Assembly (NCBI GenBank): GCA_035578155.1
Contig: JAPWDM010000001.1
Location: 172,074,395 to 172,138,394 of the forward strand
Source: Brachynemurus nebulosus
Lineage: Eukaryota; Arthropoda; Insecta; Neuroptera; Myrmeleontidae
DNA: 64,000 bases
Reading direction: 5' to 3'
Position 1 is the stretch's first letter; each line of letters begins with the position of its first letter. The translations under genes and the position numbers were made by a program. This document shows positions 35,730-47,458 of the stretch, piece by piece. The notes under the pieces were generated by a model that was given only the letters and a program-made list of their open reading frames with translations, was not told where the DNA came from and did not search any database.

Positions 35730-36010
35730 TGAGACCTCGAGAAACCAAAAATGACCTTCATTAAAATTTGGATATATATGTCCGATTTTTGGAAGTCAAA
35801 ATTTTGGCCATTTTTCGCCATTTTTAGTGCTTTTTGCAAAAATTGGCCAAATTTCACAAATTTTTCAATTTTTTTTTACACCATCGAAAAGAAATTTTAA
35901 TGAAGGTCATTTTTGGTTTCTCGAGGTCTCAAAACAAGTTTCTGTCATAATCTTAGGTTCAGATTTTTCATGACACCAGCTGTAATAGCTGAATTTCCTT
36001 TCTGGAGAAA
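35730..36010 (-). mobile_element. Divergent relative of the AGCGAATTTCC family with an inverted duplication
   Basis: GAGACCTCGAGAAACCAAAAATGACCTTCATTAAAATTT at about 35733 is mirrored at about 35893-35932. The right flank, TCAAAACAAGTTTCTGTCATAATCTTAGGTTCA then GCTGTAATAGCTGAATTTCC, aligns with the left-end region of the AGCGAATTTCC family at lower identity. No TA array. Confidence 0.65.
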
Positions 36011-36498
36011 AATAAGTAAAATAAACTTTGAGGGTCTGTAACTTTGTAACTACTTGTAATACGAAAAATTTGTAAGGAACTTTTTTGTAAAGTGTCAGTT
36101 GGATTACAAAACTGTCATTTAACTTTTTGTCCTATCTTTAATAGTTTAGCTTAAAAATGTAAAAAAAGTAAAATTTCAAGAAACTTAAATTTTAAGGCTC
36201 TGTAGAAAGTGAAATATTGGTGATAGAAATTTGACTCAATGAAATTTTTTGTCCACAATTTAATGCTTAATAAGGTGCTTTGATTCATTTTATGGAAAAA
36301 TAATTTCTTCATAGTTTGCAGGAGTAAATAATATAAAAAATCGTTTTTCCTGTGTTATTTAAATGGGAAAACTTTAGGTTCGATGATGCACCTCTAAAAA
36401 TTGGAATTTTGAGCTGCTCTTTGGTGAGGATGTTTGTTTAGACATATCCTACGATATTTTGAGCGGAGAGCGAGAAAAAAACTTTTTTTGGCACACCC

Positions 36499-37047
36499 TA
36501 ATATAATATGCTCCGGGAATACAGTATGACTCGCTAGTGGTGCATTAATAGCGACGTGTGTACCATCAATTACAGCAATTACCCCGGGAAATCCGTATTT
36601 TTCATAAAATCTACAAAAATGCAAATATTTATCAATTCAAACAAATGAAAAGTTTATAACCGAGTGGTAAATTCTTTAAATTATACATACCTTGCCCTAG
36701 CATTTGCAATTTCCCTTGGCGCCAAAGAAAAGTTAATTTTCCGCGGACATATTACATCATTGATTGCCCTCGTAACCCTGTCTATACTTCGGCTTACTGA
36801 CATCTGGGACATGGGGATGGAAATGTCTTGCACAACAGCTAACTGGTAGCTCCCTTGGGCGTAAAAGCGGGGCCAATAAATATCGTCTGTAAGCGTATGC
36901 ACTATTTCCTAACAGATATTTATTATTAAATTCATTATTTTCGAATTGGGCTTTAATTAACGATGCATCAAAAATGTGGCTGTCGTGAGTGGAACCTGAC
37001 CAGCGTGCAACCACGTTCATAATTTTTAATTGTGTACCGCACACAAC
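36499..37047 (-). pseudogene. Harbinger (HARBI1-type, DDE_4) transposase remnant in permuted order
   Basis: Read 5'-3' on the minus strand, three homologous pieces appear in the wrong order. First (37047-36875): LKIMNVVARWSGSTHDSHIF and YLLGNSAYAYRRYLLAPLL, the nuclease region around the second catalytic Asp. Then, in another frame (36872-36691): RFYAQGSYQLAVVQD and MSQMSVSRSIDRVTRAI, the N-terminal helix-turn-helix region. Then, after an 80-base interval with good splice borders (AAG|GTATGT ... TTTTTGTAG|A, 36690-36611), FYEKYGFPGVIAVIDGTHVAI and FPEHIIL, the region of the first catalytic Asp. Native order is HTH, first Asp, second Asp. The third acidic region is missing, as are any termini. 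It is broken and not expected to be active; it may derive from two partial copies joined head to tail. Confidence 0.85.
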
Positions 37048-37050
37048 CTA

Positions 37051-40006
37051 AACATTTATTGAAAAATAACATTTTGTATTTCTAAATGTTTCTGCATTTT
37101 AGTCACCTGATAACTGAATTTTTGTGAAGCGAACAGCTTTTGTCAAACGAAAACGCATTTTAAATTCAACTTCGTAGAATACATTGACGTGCCCGAGGAA
37201 TGCAAATGTTTTTTACCTCGTCTTCTGATGTTGACCAATCAGATGAAATAGATTCTGCTCACAGAATTAACCCGGAGATATAGATGACATTTTTATTTCT
37301 AAAGTTATACCTAGTACAAAATAAATGAAAAAATAATAATATATGTAAAATATATCATTTTACTTACCACGTTTTTATAATCAGTAATTAATAACAATAC
37401 CTAAGAATTCAAATTTTATTTTAAACAATTTCAAGCCTGTGATAAATTTTTTTAAAACAAACTGTTTACAAAAGTAAAATTCGAATATGTATATTTAAAT
37501 CACACGTGGCTTTTTAACCAAAACTTGTAAACTAAAAATAAAATAGAGAAAATATGAACAAATTATATCTCTATGATACAAATCTGTCAGTTTAATCTCC
37601 GAATAAAATTATTTTTATTTTTAATTTATTTCTCTTTTCTCTAAACTTAATTTATTTCTCTTTTATAATACATACTGACACATGTATGAATAGTCAATTT
37701 ACCCGTAATTAACTGTAAAATATAAATTTATTTGAAAAAATATAAAAAAATATGTTAATCTTTTGAAATCGCCTGTATTATAGTTTATAAATTCGAACAG
37801 AGATGACACTAGCTGTTCTGAAATCAAAATATCCTTTTGAATTAAGATAAATCTGATAAAAAGAGATGTATATATACACATGTTTATAAACAACAGAGAA
37901 AGAGAAAAGAATATTTAAGTATTCTGTAAATTATACATAAATATCCATTTCATATGACAACCATGGGTGCCAATATTTTTTTTTCATTTACTTTACATTC
38001 CGATAATTAAAAAAATGCTTTTAAAATAACAAAAAGACGAATGAATGTAAAAATTAATGAATATGAGTTAAATTATTAAATAACTAGCAATAAATTCGAA
38101 TATATTACTGGTTTAAATATGTTTTTTTTATTATTATAAATAAACCCTAATTACTGCATGCAAGCGAGAGCTTATGTCATTAGAAAAATAAAATGTTCGT
38201 GAAGTGCGAGTTGACAGAGGACTATTCTGAGGAAAGTGCGAAGACATAAGAATTTCGTAGATAGATGTTCTACGAAATCCTAAAAAAGACGGTAACAGGT
38301 TAAAATATGAATAAATTAATAACTTTGTCCACCCATGTTTTTTTACTAAATATCAAAGATATTATAAAATTTTTAAGTATACAACATTTGTTCACACTTT
38401 GTTATTAATTCCAAGCAACATTTAATAATAAAACGTAGTAGATTCAAGAAGTTGGTCTACTTGCTACATATTTATGTTAAAATGCAATATTTTTACCATT
38501 TGTATTAGGCATCCAAAAGCAATGTTACTGGTTGTTAAAGAGTTCTGTAATTTTGCCTAATCTACAGTAACCATTACTTAAAGAAATTATTCGATAATAA
38601 TACTAAATGTGAAAATTACTTAAAATAACATACTTATAAGAGCATGTCATTTTTAGCATAAATAAGTTTGCAGACAAAAGACTAATTTATGATTTACCAC
38701 ATGAAAAACATTAATATCACCAGTTTGTAAAAAATATCCCTGTCACCCCAGAGTACAGAGACAACATATCTATCTCTAAACTACTGAAACCAGTGTAACC
38801 AGTAAGGGATAGAAAATATGTTCTATACGTGCACTGGGTTTACTTTGCATTTGTGCGGTGATCTGTCTTTGTGTGAGTGATCGGCAGTGGTGTCGCGTAC
38901 ATATGTATGATACTACAACGCGTGTATATGGCTCCGTGTGGCGGTTATAACAATGTCAACAACAGTCAACACAATTGACTTATGACTGATCTACACTCAT
39001 CCAATGCTACGGAGAGAGTGACTACTAAGTAGTCTAACTTGCACAGAACTGCACACTGCAGATTACACGATAGAGATAGTTGCGTTACTAATGTACTCTG
39101 GGCCTGTCACTAAAAAAAAATGCTGTAGGGATTATGCGCCATTAAATTTTGATTTTTTTTAACACAAAGTGTGGTGTGGAAAAATTATCTTCAATAGGCA
39201 AAGTTAGCTGACTTTACGGTAATGTTTGCATTATCTTGATATTATTTTGTACATAACACTTGAGATCCTGTAGATATCTATATGGCAGTTGAAACACAAA
39301 AAAACGAATTTAAAAAAAAAAAAATGTTAAGAAAATCTTCCCAGCGCTTCTATCACCACCATATTTCTTTTAAGTTGAAAAAAATCACGTTAAGTATTAC
39401 AAAATAAATATAATTTACTGCAATAAATCAACATTACGCAAATAAATGACGTTAATAAACCAACTTTATATAGATTTAATAACAGTCAAATACTAATATT
39501 TTATTTATAAATAGTAAATAAGGAATACCATAAAGTAACATCCAAATTTATTAAATTCAATATTTGAGATTCGCTAATTTTTTTACATTCTAAGATAATT
39601 TCCCAAGTTATTTATATTTAAATACCATTTCCGGTAATAATACAGGCACCAATTATAAAAATTTAATTTTCTTCGAGAGTTTTCTAATTTTTTTCCGATG
39701 AAAATATTTATTTAATAGGTGTATTTATTATGTAAGATCGATTGATGATTTTTCATATTTATATTAAAAATAACTAACATAATACATACTTAATTACTGT
39801 TCAAAGTGTAAGTAAGCGGTTGTGTGAACATGTTTTCCAACACTGAAAATAGCTTGAGGAAAGCATTGAAAAATGTGCACTTAACATTTTTCAAATAATA
39901 TTTTATCAAATAATTTTATTATTTACACCGCTTATTAACTTGATAAGGTGTACTATGTCCAAACTTCAATCAATACAAAAGTAAAACTACTTAAACAGGA
40001 AATAAT
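37051..40006. other. Intron sequence; one dispersed GC-richer repeat, no gene
   Basis: Mostly AT-rich with no supported frame. A segment at 38770-39060 is shared with 48000-48285 (listed separately). Confidence 0.45.
38770..39060 (+). repeat. Dispersed GC-richer repeat, copy 1
   Basis: GGATAGAAAATATGTTCTATACGTGCAC ... TTTACTTTGCATTTGTGCGGT ... TTTGTGTGAGTG corresponds, at moderate identity, to the reverse complement of 48285-48000 (GATAGAAAATATGTTGTATACGTGCAC ... TTTACTTTGTATTTGTGCGGT). No inverted ends and no poly-A tail or clear pol III boxes, so the class is unknown. Confidence 0.7.
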
Positions 40007-40014
40007 ACTAATAC

Positions 40015-40288
40015 CAGGGCCGGATTAACCCTGAGTCCGCCCCTAGGCATCTTGAAAAATGCCGCCCCTACCTTTTATTTGAAAAAAAGGAAATCTTAAA
40101 AAAAACGTCAATCACAAATTTTTCTGCCCTGTTTTAAAAATTTGCCGCCCCTTTTCCTACCTTTTTTATCATTTTTCCATAAGTAACGAGCAAAAAAAAA
40201 ACGTTAATTACTCATTTTTCCGCCCTATTTTAAAATTTTACCGCTCCTGGCCATGGCCTAGGGTGGCCTATTGGCTAAGCTGGCCCTG
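40015..40288. mobile_element. hAT-type MITE (CAGGGCCGGATTAACCC)
   Basis: Starts CAGGGCCGGATTAACCC and ends GGCTAAGCTGGCCCTG. A perfect 8-base duplication ACTAATAC lies on both sides (40007-40014, 40289-40296). Internal CCGCCCC/GGGTGG blocks resemble those at 14101, 51507 and 58965. Confidence 0.92.
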
Positions 40289-40458
40289 ACTAATACAAGA
40301 AACTAAGATCCGGGCCGAGATTTCGATCCTGGTCTCAGTCATTCGTTGGAAGCAAAAATAGTGAAGCAGGTATGATATGAAACTCAAATTTCCTATTAAA
40401 AATTTATAAGAACCTAATAGACAACTTACTCTAAAGGTTCTTATATTCTATGAAGTAA

Positions 40459-40912
40459 ACTATAAGGCCGGGTGTATATTGAGACGCAGTTAACGCAGGC
40501 AGGGCACCGCAGTTTCGGTGAGTCTTGTTGTAGAACGGGATAACACGAATTGAAAGGCAGAGCAGAACAGAGCAGAACTGCGTCGCACGAGGCCGATGTG
40601 GCACTTGTGAATGTGACACAGAAATTACGTTCTCGAGTTTAAGTTGGTTTATTTCGCCGAAATGAAAACAATTGAAGAAATTGAAGAAAAACAGTGCTGC
40701 TGTGCTCTGCTCTGCCTTTCAATTCGCGCTATCCCGTTCTACAACAAGAGTCACAGAAACTGCACTGGCCTGCCTGCGTTAATTCCGTCTCAATATGCGC
40801 CCGACCTTATAGTTTGTTTTTCGTACTTTCCTGCCCTGCCCTGCCCTGCCCTGCTCTGCTCTGCCCTGCGTTTACTGCGTGACGCAGCTCAATATACGCC
40901 CAGCCTAAATTC
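40459..40912. repeat. Fold-back element followed by a CCTGC pentanucleotide array
   Basis: The left arm (40459-40590, CTATAAGGCCGGGTGTATATTGAGACGCAGTTAACG...) is inverted at 40693-40823 (CGTTAATTCCGTCTCAATATGCGCCCGACCTTATAG). Immediately after, eight CTGCC/CTGCT units (40829-40868) lead to a third copy of the end (CAGCTCAATATACGCCCAGCCTAA). The arms also carry GCAGAGCAGAACAGAGCAG, the inverse of the pentamer, so the array likely grew from the element. Confidence 0.8.
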
Positions 40913-41686
40913 TTCTAAATTAGTGAAGAAAAATGAAAAGCCGATTTTTTTTTATTAAGACACTTGTCTACTAAATGAAACTGCCATTCGTTTCTAATTC
41001 GTTTCTAATAGACTTCGTTTTTGATAGTTAAACAAACGGAAAATTGTTTATTCGTCTAGAAACACCTAGGTTCCCTTGTTACGACCCTGAGCAGAGTACT
41101 GATGTTTTAGGTATTAACAGTACTTCAACCAATGGAATTCATAAAAACTATAAATTCTAAAACAATATACTGGTGACTGCAAAATTCAAAAATTTTTTAA
41201 AACAGTTTTCTTAAGCTTTGAAACTGAAGCCGAAGCTCGATCGTACACTATACATAAGGTATTTAAATTTGAAAGATTAAATTTTTAAACTCCAGACAAA
41301 ATACAATGTTTGATCAAAGAGAAATATGATAGGTATTTTTAAACATCAACTCCTATAAATTTTCACCTATCCAACTCAAATTATCCATAAATTTTGTATT
41401 ATTTATAACCTATAATTAAATTTGAAAAATTTATTTCACTAGTTATCTTTCCTATGAAAATATGTCATAACTTACAAACATTTCACGGTATTAAATTGTC
41501 ATTTTATTGTTATTTTTTAAATATTTAATAAAAATACTTTAACCTCGACCGACACTTAACCTTCATTCAATTTCAATCGCAAAACTGCAATTTCGTAATC
41601 ATACCTAAGTATACTTATGTATTACTGGCATTTATATTATTAAACAGTATAATTTTATGCACGACTCGACAAATTATTCCTAAATA

Positions 41687-42060
41687 CAGCTGAACTCTTT
41701 TTTGTGCGGTGGATAGGGACCACATAAAAAAAATCGCACAAAAAAAATATATTCAAAAATATCATAAATAGCTATAAAAAGTATAGTTCGATCCAGATTG
41801 TACAAAAAATCTTTTTTGTGCGGTTGGTCGGGACCGCATAAAAAAAGTTTCATCGAAAAAACATCACTCAAAACTTAGAAATTTCCTTAGAAGTTGCTTC
41901 TATAAACAAGTATTTTTTTTCAAAGAAAGTTATTATAGTAATTGTTTAAGTTTCTTACTGTCTCGTGATTTTGATTCACATTATGCATTTTAATGGCCAT
42001 TTTTTACAAACCGCATAAAAAAATCGCACAAAAAAGGACCGCAAAAAAAGAGTTCAGCTG
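41687..42060. mobile_element. pogo-like MITE, copy 3, complete
   Basis: CAGCTGAACTCTTTTTT and AAAAAAGAGTTCAGCTG are perfect inverted ends with TA on both sides (41685-41686, 42061-42062). The 374-base body matches the reverse complement of copies 1 and 2. It is the cleanest member of the family here. Confidence 0.88.
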
Positions 42061-42832
42061 TAATTATTGCATCTGCCGTAGCAATATAGTAAAAAATTGT
42101 TTTTTTAATATGATGATTGCTTTAGCTACATAGGACACGAAAGTGAAATGAATTTTGTGAGGCAAAAAAGGCTTATTTAAATACAAAAACGGTCACAGGG
42201 GTTGTCATCAAGTCTACACATAATCAAACAATAGATGGGAACCATGGGGACGATATGGATAACTCTGTACACTGAATATTTTTGAAAAATAATACGTATT
42301 ACCCATTCCCCCCTCCTATGTAAGTTGAGTTTACACAAACGCGTAAATAATTTTATAATTTCGTTTTTGAAGTAAAAGATCCCCGAGCCACACCAGACAG
42401 AAAAGCCAGGAGTTCCGAAAAGGAGACATAGTTAAAAGTTTTTAAAAGTGAGTTTAAAACTTTAGTTCTGGAAAAAATTGAAATTAGAGAGCTTGTTTTT
42501 TTGCTCGTTAACTGTATTTATAGCACAGACAACCTGCAATATTGCTCTTCCCTTCAATTGTAGTATATTTAGTTTTCGTAATAAAAATGCATAATCCTCA
42601 AAAATATTTTATTTTCTGACAACTATAGGTTATTTATGTCATCGAAGATGACATATTAATATGGTTGTGTGACTGAATAATTATTGAGTTGTACATCCAT
42701 ATTGAATAAACGCAAAAGGGCTGTAGAGTTAACAACTATAGAGTTAACAAAAAATCATAAATTAACACTTTCACTGAGATGACATTACTTAGTGCGTGTC
42801 AAAAACACGCATTTGACGAATTTTATAAAAAA

Positions 42833-43302
42833 TCGCTCTTAAAGTGCGTAATTTGAATCAAAAACAAAAGAAAGTAAGAAATCTAAGCAATAATTATAAT
42901 AATTTTTTTGATAAAGTAACTTATTGATGGTTTTTAAGCATTTAATCAGTACATTGTATAAGAATAGTTATTGCATCATTAAGTTTTTTTTACAGAAGTA
43001 TTTATCACAATTTTCATAATATTATAAAAATGAAATAAAATGTTGCCATGTGTAAATTAGTGCTTTATCTTGTTTAGAAAAGCAACTTCTAAGGAAATCG
43101 TGAGATTTTAAGCGTTTTGAGCTATGTATTTTCTATGAAACTTTTTCATGCGATCCCGATCCACCGCATAAAAAAGCTGTTTTTTTACAATTTGGAGCGA
43201 ACTATACTTTTTATAGCTATTTATGAAATTTTTAAATATCTTTTCTTGGGCAATTTCGTTATGCGGTTCCAATCCACCGCATAAAAAAAGGTTCAGCTAT
43301 AC
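42833..43302 (+). mobile_element. pogo-like MITE, copy 4, diverged and left-truncated
   Basis: The body aligns with copy 1 from AAAGTGCGTAATTTGAATCAAAA through TTTTTAAGCATTTAATCAGTACATTG to CCACCGCATAAAAAAAGGTTCAGCTATA. The CAGTTGAA left end is missing; a GCGTGTCAAAAACACGC hairpin (42795-42811) precedes it instead. Confidence 0.7.
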
Positions 43303-44682
43303 TAATAATTTTTTTGAATCTTATTTTTTTTTAAATTTCCTTACAATAAAAATCTTTACAATCATAAAAATATACAATTATTTACCAATAAATAACTATA
43401 ACGAAAATACAAATTCAAGGTCCATTTTTATATACCTACGACCAAATGTATTTTAATGCAAATTTTCCTATTAATAAAACAATTAAATTTTAAATGTTGT
43501 AAAATCTTATAAATTGATTCATTTGCTTCACCGCTAATCAAAAAAATTTTGGAACTGGATATTATTGTTAATCTATAACACCTTGCTTATCTTGAAAACC
43601 ATTTAATAAGTTACATAATTTTTATACTGTAATATCAAGAAAATAACTAATATATTTGTTAATTAGGTGGTGTGATTTTTTATCACGTATGCATTTCACG
43701 TTATAAGTAGATGTATGTTACGTTATGCAGTAAAGTCCATAGTCCATACTGTATGCATACAATTGATACAATGCATACATATACTATATACTCGAGTCAT
43801 ACTCTTCATTCCATGATCTTTAAAACGTTAAATTTGTTATTTATCTGATAAATTAACAATTTTTTTATCACTGTTAAAATGATAAGAAATACTCAAATAT
43901 TGTATTAAAAAACCATTATATAAGAATCATCAGATATTTTGTTACTGTAATTTTATGTTGAAATTTTATGACTAAAAAGTTTAAAAAGGATGCAATAGGG
44001 TTCTTGACTGAAGTTACGAAAATATTCTAAAAGCATTGTTTTTCCATATCAGTTAAGTAATTTTTTTTATTTTCAACAGATTCTGTAAAAAATCATCAAA
44101 AAAAAAAAAAATAAATAACCGTAAAATTTTAAATGAGAAAAAGGAGGGAAAAACACCTCACTATAGTGACGTCACAGTTTGAAGCAACTAAACGTCAATG
44201 TCAATATTTATAACCTCAAAACTTTGATTATATTCATAAAATGTCAAAGTAAAAGCAAGTACTTATTTGAATTCTGGTCGATTATTATTACTGTATATAT
44301 ATAAGCTAATACAAAATATTCAAAAGAAAACACAATTTCATCTCACCGATGAAAATTATCAAAATCGACATATCTAGCTACAAAATGTTACATCATTTTC
44401 AAGAAATGGCGCGTTTTCATTAATTTGAATATTTGTTGAAAAATGGCGATTTTCAAAATAAAATTACTAAATAGTTATCAAATCTTTTTATCTTTCATCA
44501 TTAAAATTGGACATATGTAATGATAATGTATATAATTATTTAACATTTGACACAAATTTTAAATACAGTCAAGTACCGTATTGAAGAAATGGGAACTGAC
44601 ATGAGGGCAGGATTAAAAAAATATGGTTGACCATTGTGTGCAAAGAAAAATTGACTACTGTCAGAGTTTATTTAATTAAATT
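43303..44682. other. Intron sequence, nothing recognised
   Basis: AT-rich, with no gene or repeat border that I can support. Confidence 0.4.
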
Positions 44683-44913
44683 ATGTTATATTTAAGTGAA
44701 ATATTTAATTGGGCTGGTTCGAGTTCAATTCAAAAGAATTTTATTAATACTGACAATGACAATAATAAAGTTCTCCCAGCGCAGCGTCATTTAATAAAAT
44801 GTAGAAAAAATGAAGAAAGTTTAAACAGTGATGCTGTGAGTTTAAAAGAGCGACCACATGAAATTAACGAATCAATTTTCGAAAATATAAAAAATTTAGC
44901 AGTTAAATGCTAA
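44683..44913 (+). CDS. Orphan ORF of 76 aa inside the giant intron
   Basis: ATG at 44683, stop TAA at 44911-44913. Unlike most frames in this region its product has mixed, hydrophilic composition with even use of charged residues (NWAGSSSIQKNF, RHLIKCRKNEESLNSDAVSL, ERPHEINESIF) and no low-complexity run. I do not recognise a family. No signal peptide or transmembrane helix is seen. No promoter, convincing splice donor or related frame is obvious nearby, although an in-frame tandem repeat with similar composition lies 1.6 kb downstream (46548). It could be a chance frame, a nested-gene exon or a TE relic. Confidence 0.25.
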   Translation: MLYLSEIFNWAGSSSIQKNFINTDNDNNKVLPAQRHLIKCRKNEESLNSDAVSLKERPHEINESIFENIKNLAVKC

Positions 44914-46189
44914 AGCACGTGATGGCCACATCGTCGGGTGTATCAATTTATGTAAAAATGATTTGTATTTGGAGTAAAATTTATAGTTGGAGAAAAATAA
45001 GCCAATTTGCGGCATTGACCTTATCTAGAAGGAAATACATAAATATAACAATTATTTCACATTAATAATTATTCAATATTTTTGTAAATTCCTATTTAAA
45101 AAAAAAAATTTTATTATGATAACGGAATAAAAAGCAAAAGGTTGAAAGTTCCAATAGTTTGAAATTACTATTTCTAATTATCATATGCAAATGAATATCA
45201 AGTCTCATGTTTCACAGTATGTAATTAATAATAACTAATTAGCCCAATAAATTAAGGCCCTTTCTTGATCAGTCTAAATTTTTAATACATAATTATTTAG
45301 TTTTAGCGAATGTTTGTTATATTTATTTAGATATAGATATATTTTTTATTTTAGATATAACTATTATAAAAATAGCGTTTTCAATGTTAATTTTTAATTT
45401 ATATTTTTTTAAATGTTTTTAACATACTTTTATTACTTGTTTTCTAATTTGCATAAATAATTACATATTTTGTAGACCTTGTGACAAATCTACCCCATCG
45501 TCACCACCACTATTAATTAATATATTTTTTGAGGTTATAAATGTAATTTGGTTAATAAATTGCAAATTAATAAATTTTTAATTACGTAATCAACAGTAAA
45601 GTAAGGAAATTATCGATTATAATTGTGTAACTCAAATGTGCTAAACGATTCATTTTTAAAACTTCCGATATTTTTGGACTTAAGTATATAATACTTTCTT
45701 GAGCAATTTGCCCCTTTGCACACTTTTCCGACACTCGCATTATAATTTTTTTTGCAAAAGGTTATTCATAAACGTTCATCATAGTTAGTTTATTATAAAG
45801 TTTAAAAATTCATTCTTCTAACTGAAAAAATTTATTAAACCTTAGATATCAAACGCTCAATGTGCGTTTAAACTCCATCGATCTTAGAGAACATTTTAAG
45901 TTTTTTTTTACATATTTTAAAATTTTAAATGAATTACAGTTTACGATTTACACATCAAATTACCTTAGAAAAGGACCGATCAGACCAAGACAGTCATCTT
46001 GTGGACTAAGTGGATATCATGTAATTATATTGTACTACTTGACTTATACCCAAACATTCAAGTACCTAGATAATAATTTCTGAACACAATTAAAGTCAAG
46101 TGGATTTAAATTTCGACGAAGAAAATGTAATACGTGTTTTGATCAGTTTGTCACGTTTTAGCTCTTATGTCAAGTATGCAATATAATTT
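44914..46189. other. Intron sequence, nothing recognised
   Basis: AT-rich; the open frame at 45862-46083 shows no recognisable domain. Confidence 0.4.
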
Positions 46190-46395
46190 TTTAATTGCCG
46201 TTCCGAGCACCCGCCACGGTCCGTCCTCACATTAATAAGGCTTTACGGCTACAATCTCAAACCGCAGAATTTCTAAAAACATCATAAAACAATCGAGGAG
46301 TCCCGAAGATGCCACCTGGCGGAATCATTGGACATACAGATGGACCGACAGACAGACACGAAACCAAAATTATTTAGAAAGCTCTAAAACGTAAA
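46190..46395 (+). repeat. Probable 3' tail of a non-LTR-type repeat
   Basis: A GC-richer segment with CCGAGCACCCGCCACGGTCC, CGAGGAGTCCCGAAGATGCC and GGACCGACAGACAGACACG, then AAAATTATTTAGAAAGCTC. The style (ACAGACAGACA near a tail) is common in insect LINE/SINE 3' regions. Identification is by general look only. Confidence 0.35.
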
Positions 46396-46547
46396 ATGGA
46401 TGTGAAAATTTTCATTTTGGAACGAAAAAATTTTCATATTTCAAAAGTGATCAGTATTACTTTCGCTACCTTGAAACGTTAAAATCATAAAATTTTCTTT
46501 AAAATCCAACATATTTATATTGGTATACAAATATCCTCTATGTGCCA

Positions 46548-46739
46548 AGCGATCACACCAACTCGAAGGTGTTAAAAAATGTGGAGATATTAAATCAAGA
46601 CGAATTAATATTTACTAGGAAACGTAATAAAAATATAAATATAAGCGATCACACCAACTCTAAGGTGTTAAAAAATGTGGAGCTATTAAATCAAGACGAA
46701 TTAATATTTACTAGGAAACGTAATAAAAATATTAAATTG
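46548..46739 (+). repeat. 96-bp in-frame tandem duplication with coding look
   Basis: Two units of exactly 96 bases (start AGCGATCACACCAACTC at 46548 and 46644) differ at only two of the first 89 positions. In the open frame (46542-46766, first codon GTG) one change is silent (TCG/TCT, Ser) and the other is conservative (ATA/CTA, Ile/Leu). Each unit encodes 32 residues including SDHTNSKVLKNVE and QDELIFTRKRNKN. The frame stays open through 46766. No family recognised. It might be an exon of a nested gene or just a young duplication of chance open sequence. Confidence 0.6.
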
Positions 46740-47334
46740 GTTAAAAAAGTTCTTGTGGAAAAATAATATTGTCTAATCAAATAAAATCAAATTATTGATA
46801 CAATTTCAATATGGTACAAAAAAGTTCCAAAAATAATTTTGATACGGAAACTGAAATGATATTAAAATTTATTATAACTATACCTACATATTATAATTTT
46901 TTATTAAATGTAGAATTTCATAGCAAAACATACAAACACAGAACATTCATGCAAATAAATAAAAATTTCCTGCAAATTAAAAAAAAAAACTGAATATTTC
47001 CAACATTTAGTATTTTATAGATAAAATTTAAAATAACTAGCCATATGCATATTTTTACATGTGCTTTCTAATTTTTTGCTTGAAAAAAGTCTATGCAGCT
47101 TGTTCGAATGTCGTAACTGCAGGAAAAAATGAATTATGTAAATATGTTTCTCAAGTACGTCTGAATTTATCATAATTAATCGATTATGCTAATTAGTCGG
47201 GGTTTTTTTAATTGCCAATCCCTATCGAAATAAATTTTTTTCCCACAAAAATTGCAGTTGCTAATTTTTTGGTCAAATATCTTCTCTGAAAACTTGCGAT
47301 CTTCACTGGCTTCGCTCTAAATGTCATAATTAGA

Positions 47335-47374
47335 AAACCGAAAATAATATTCACCGAAATTTATATATATATAC

Positions 47375-47458
<84 letters not shown>

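Noticed and set aside
40644..40958. Frames of 104 and 62 codons with CPALLC repeats
   Set aside because: Produced by the CCTGC pentamer array and the fold-back arm.
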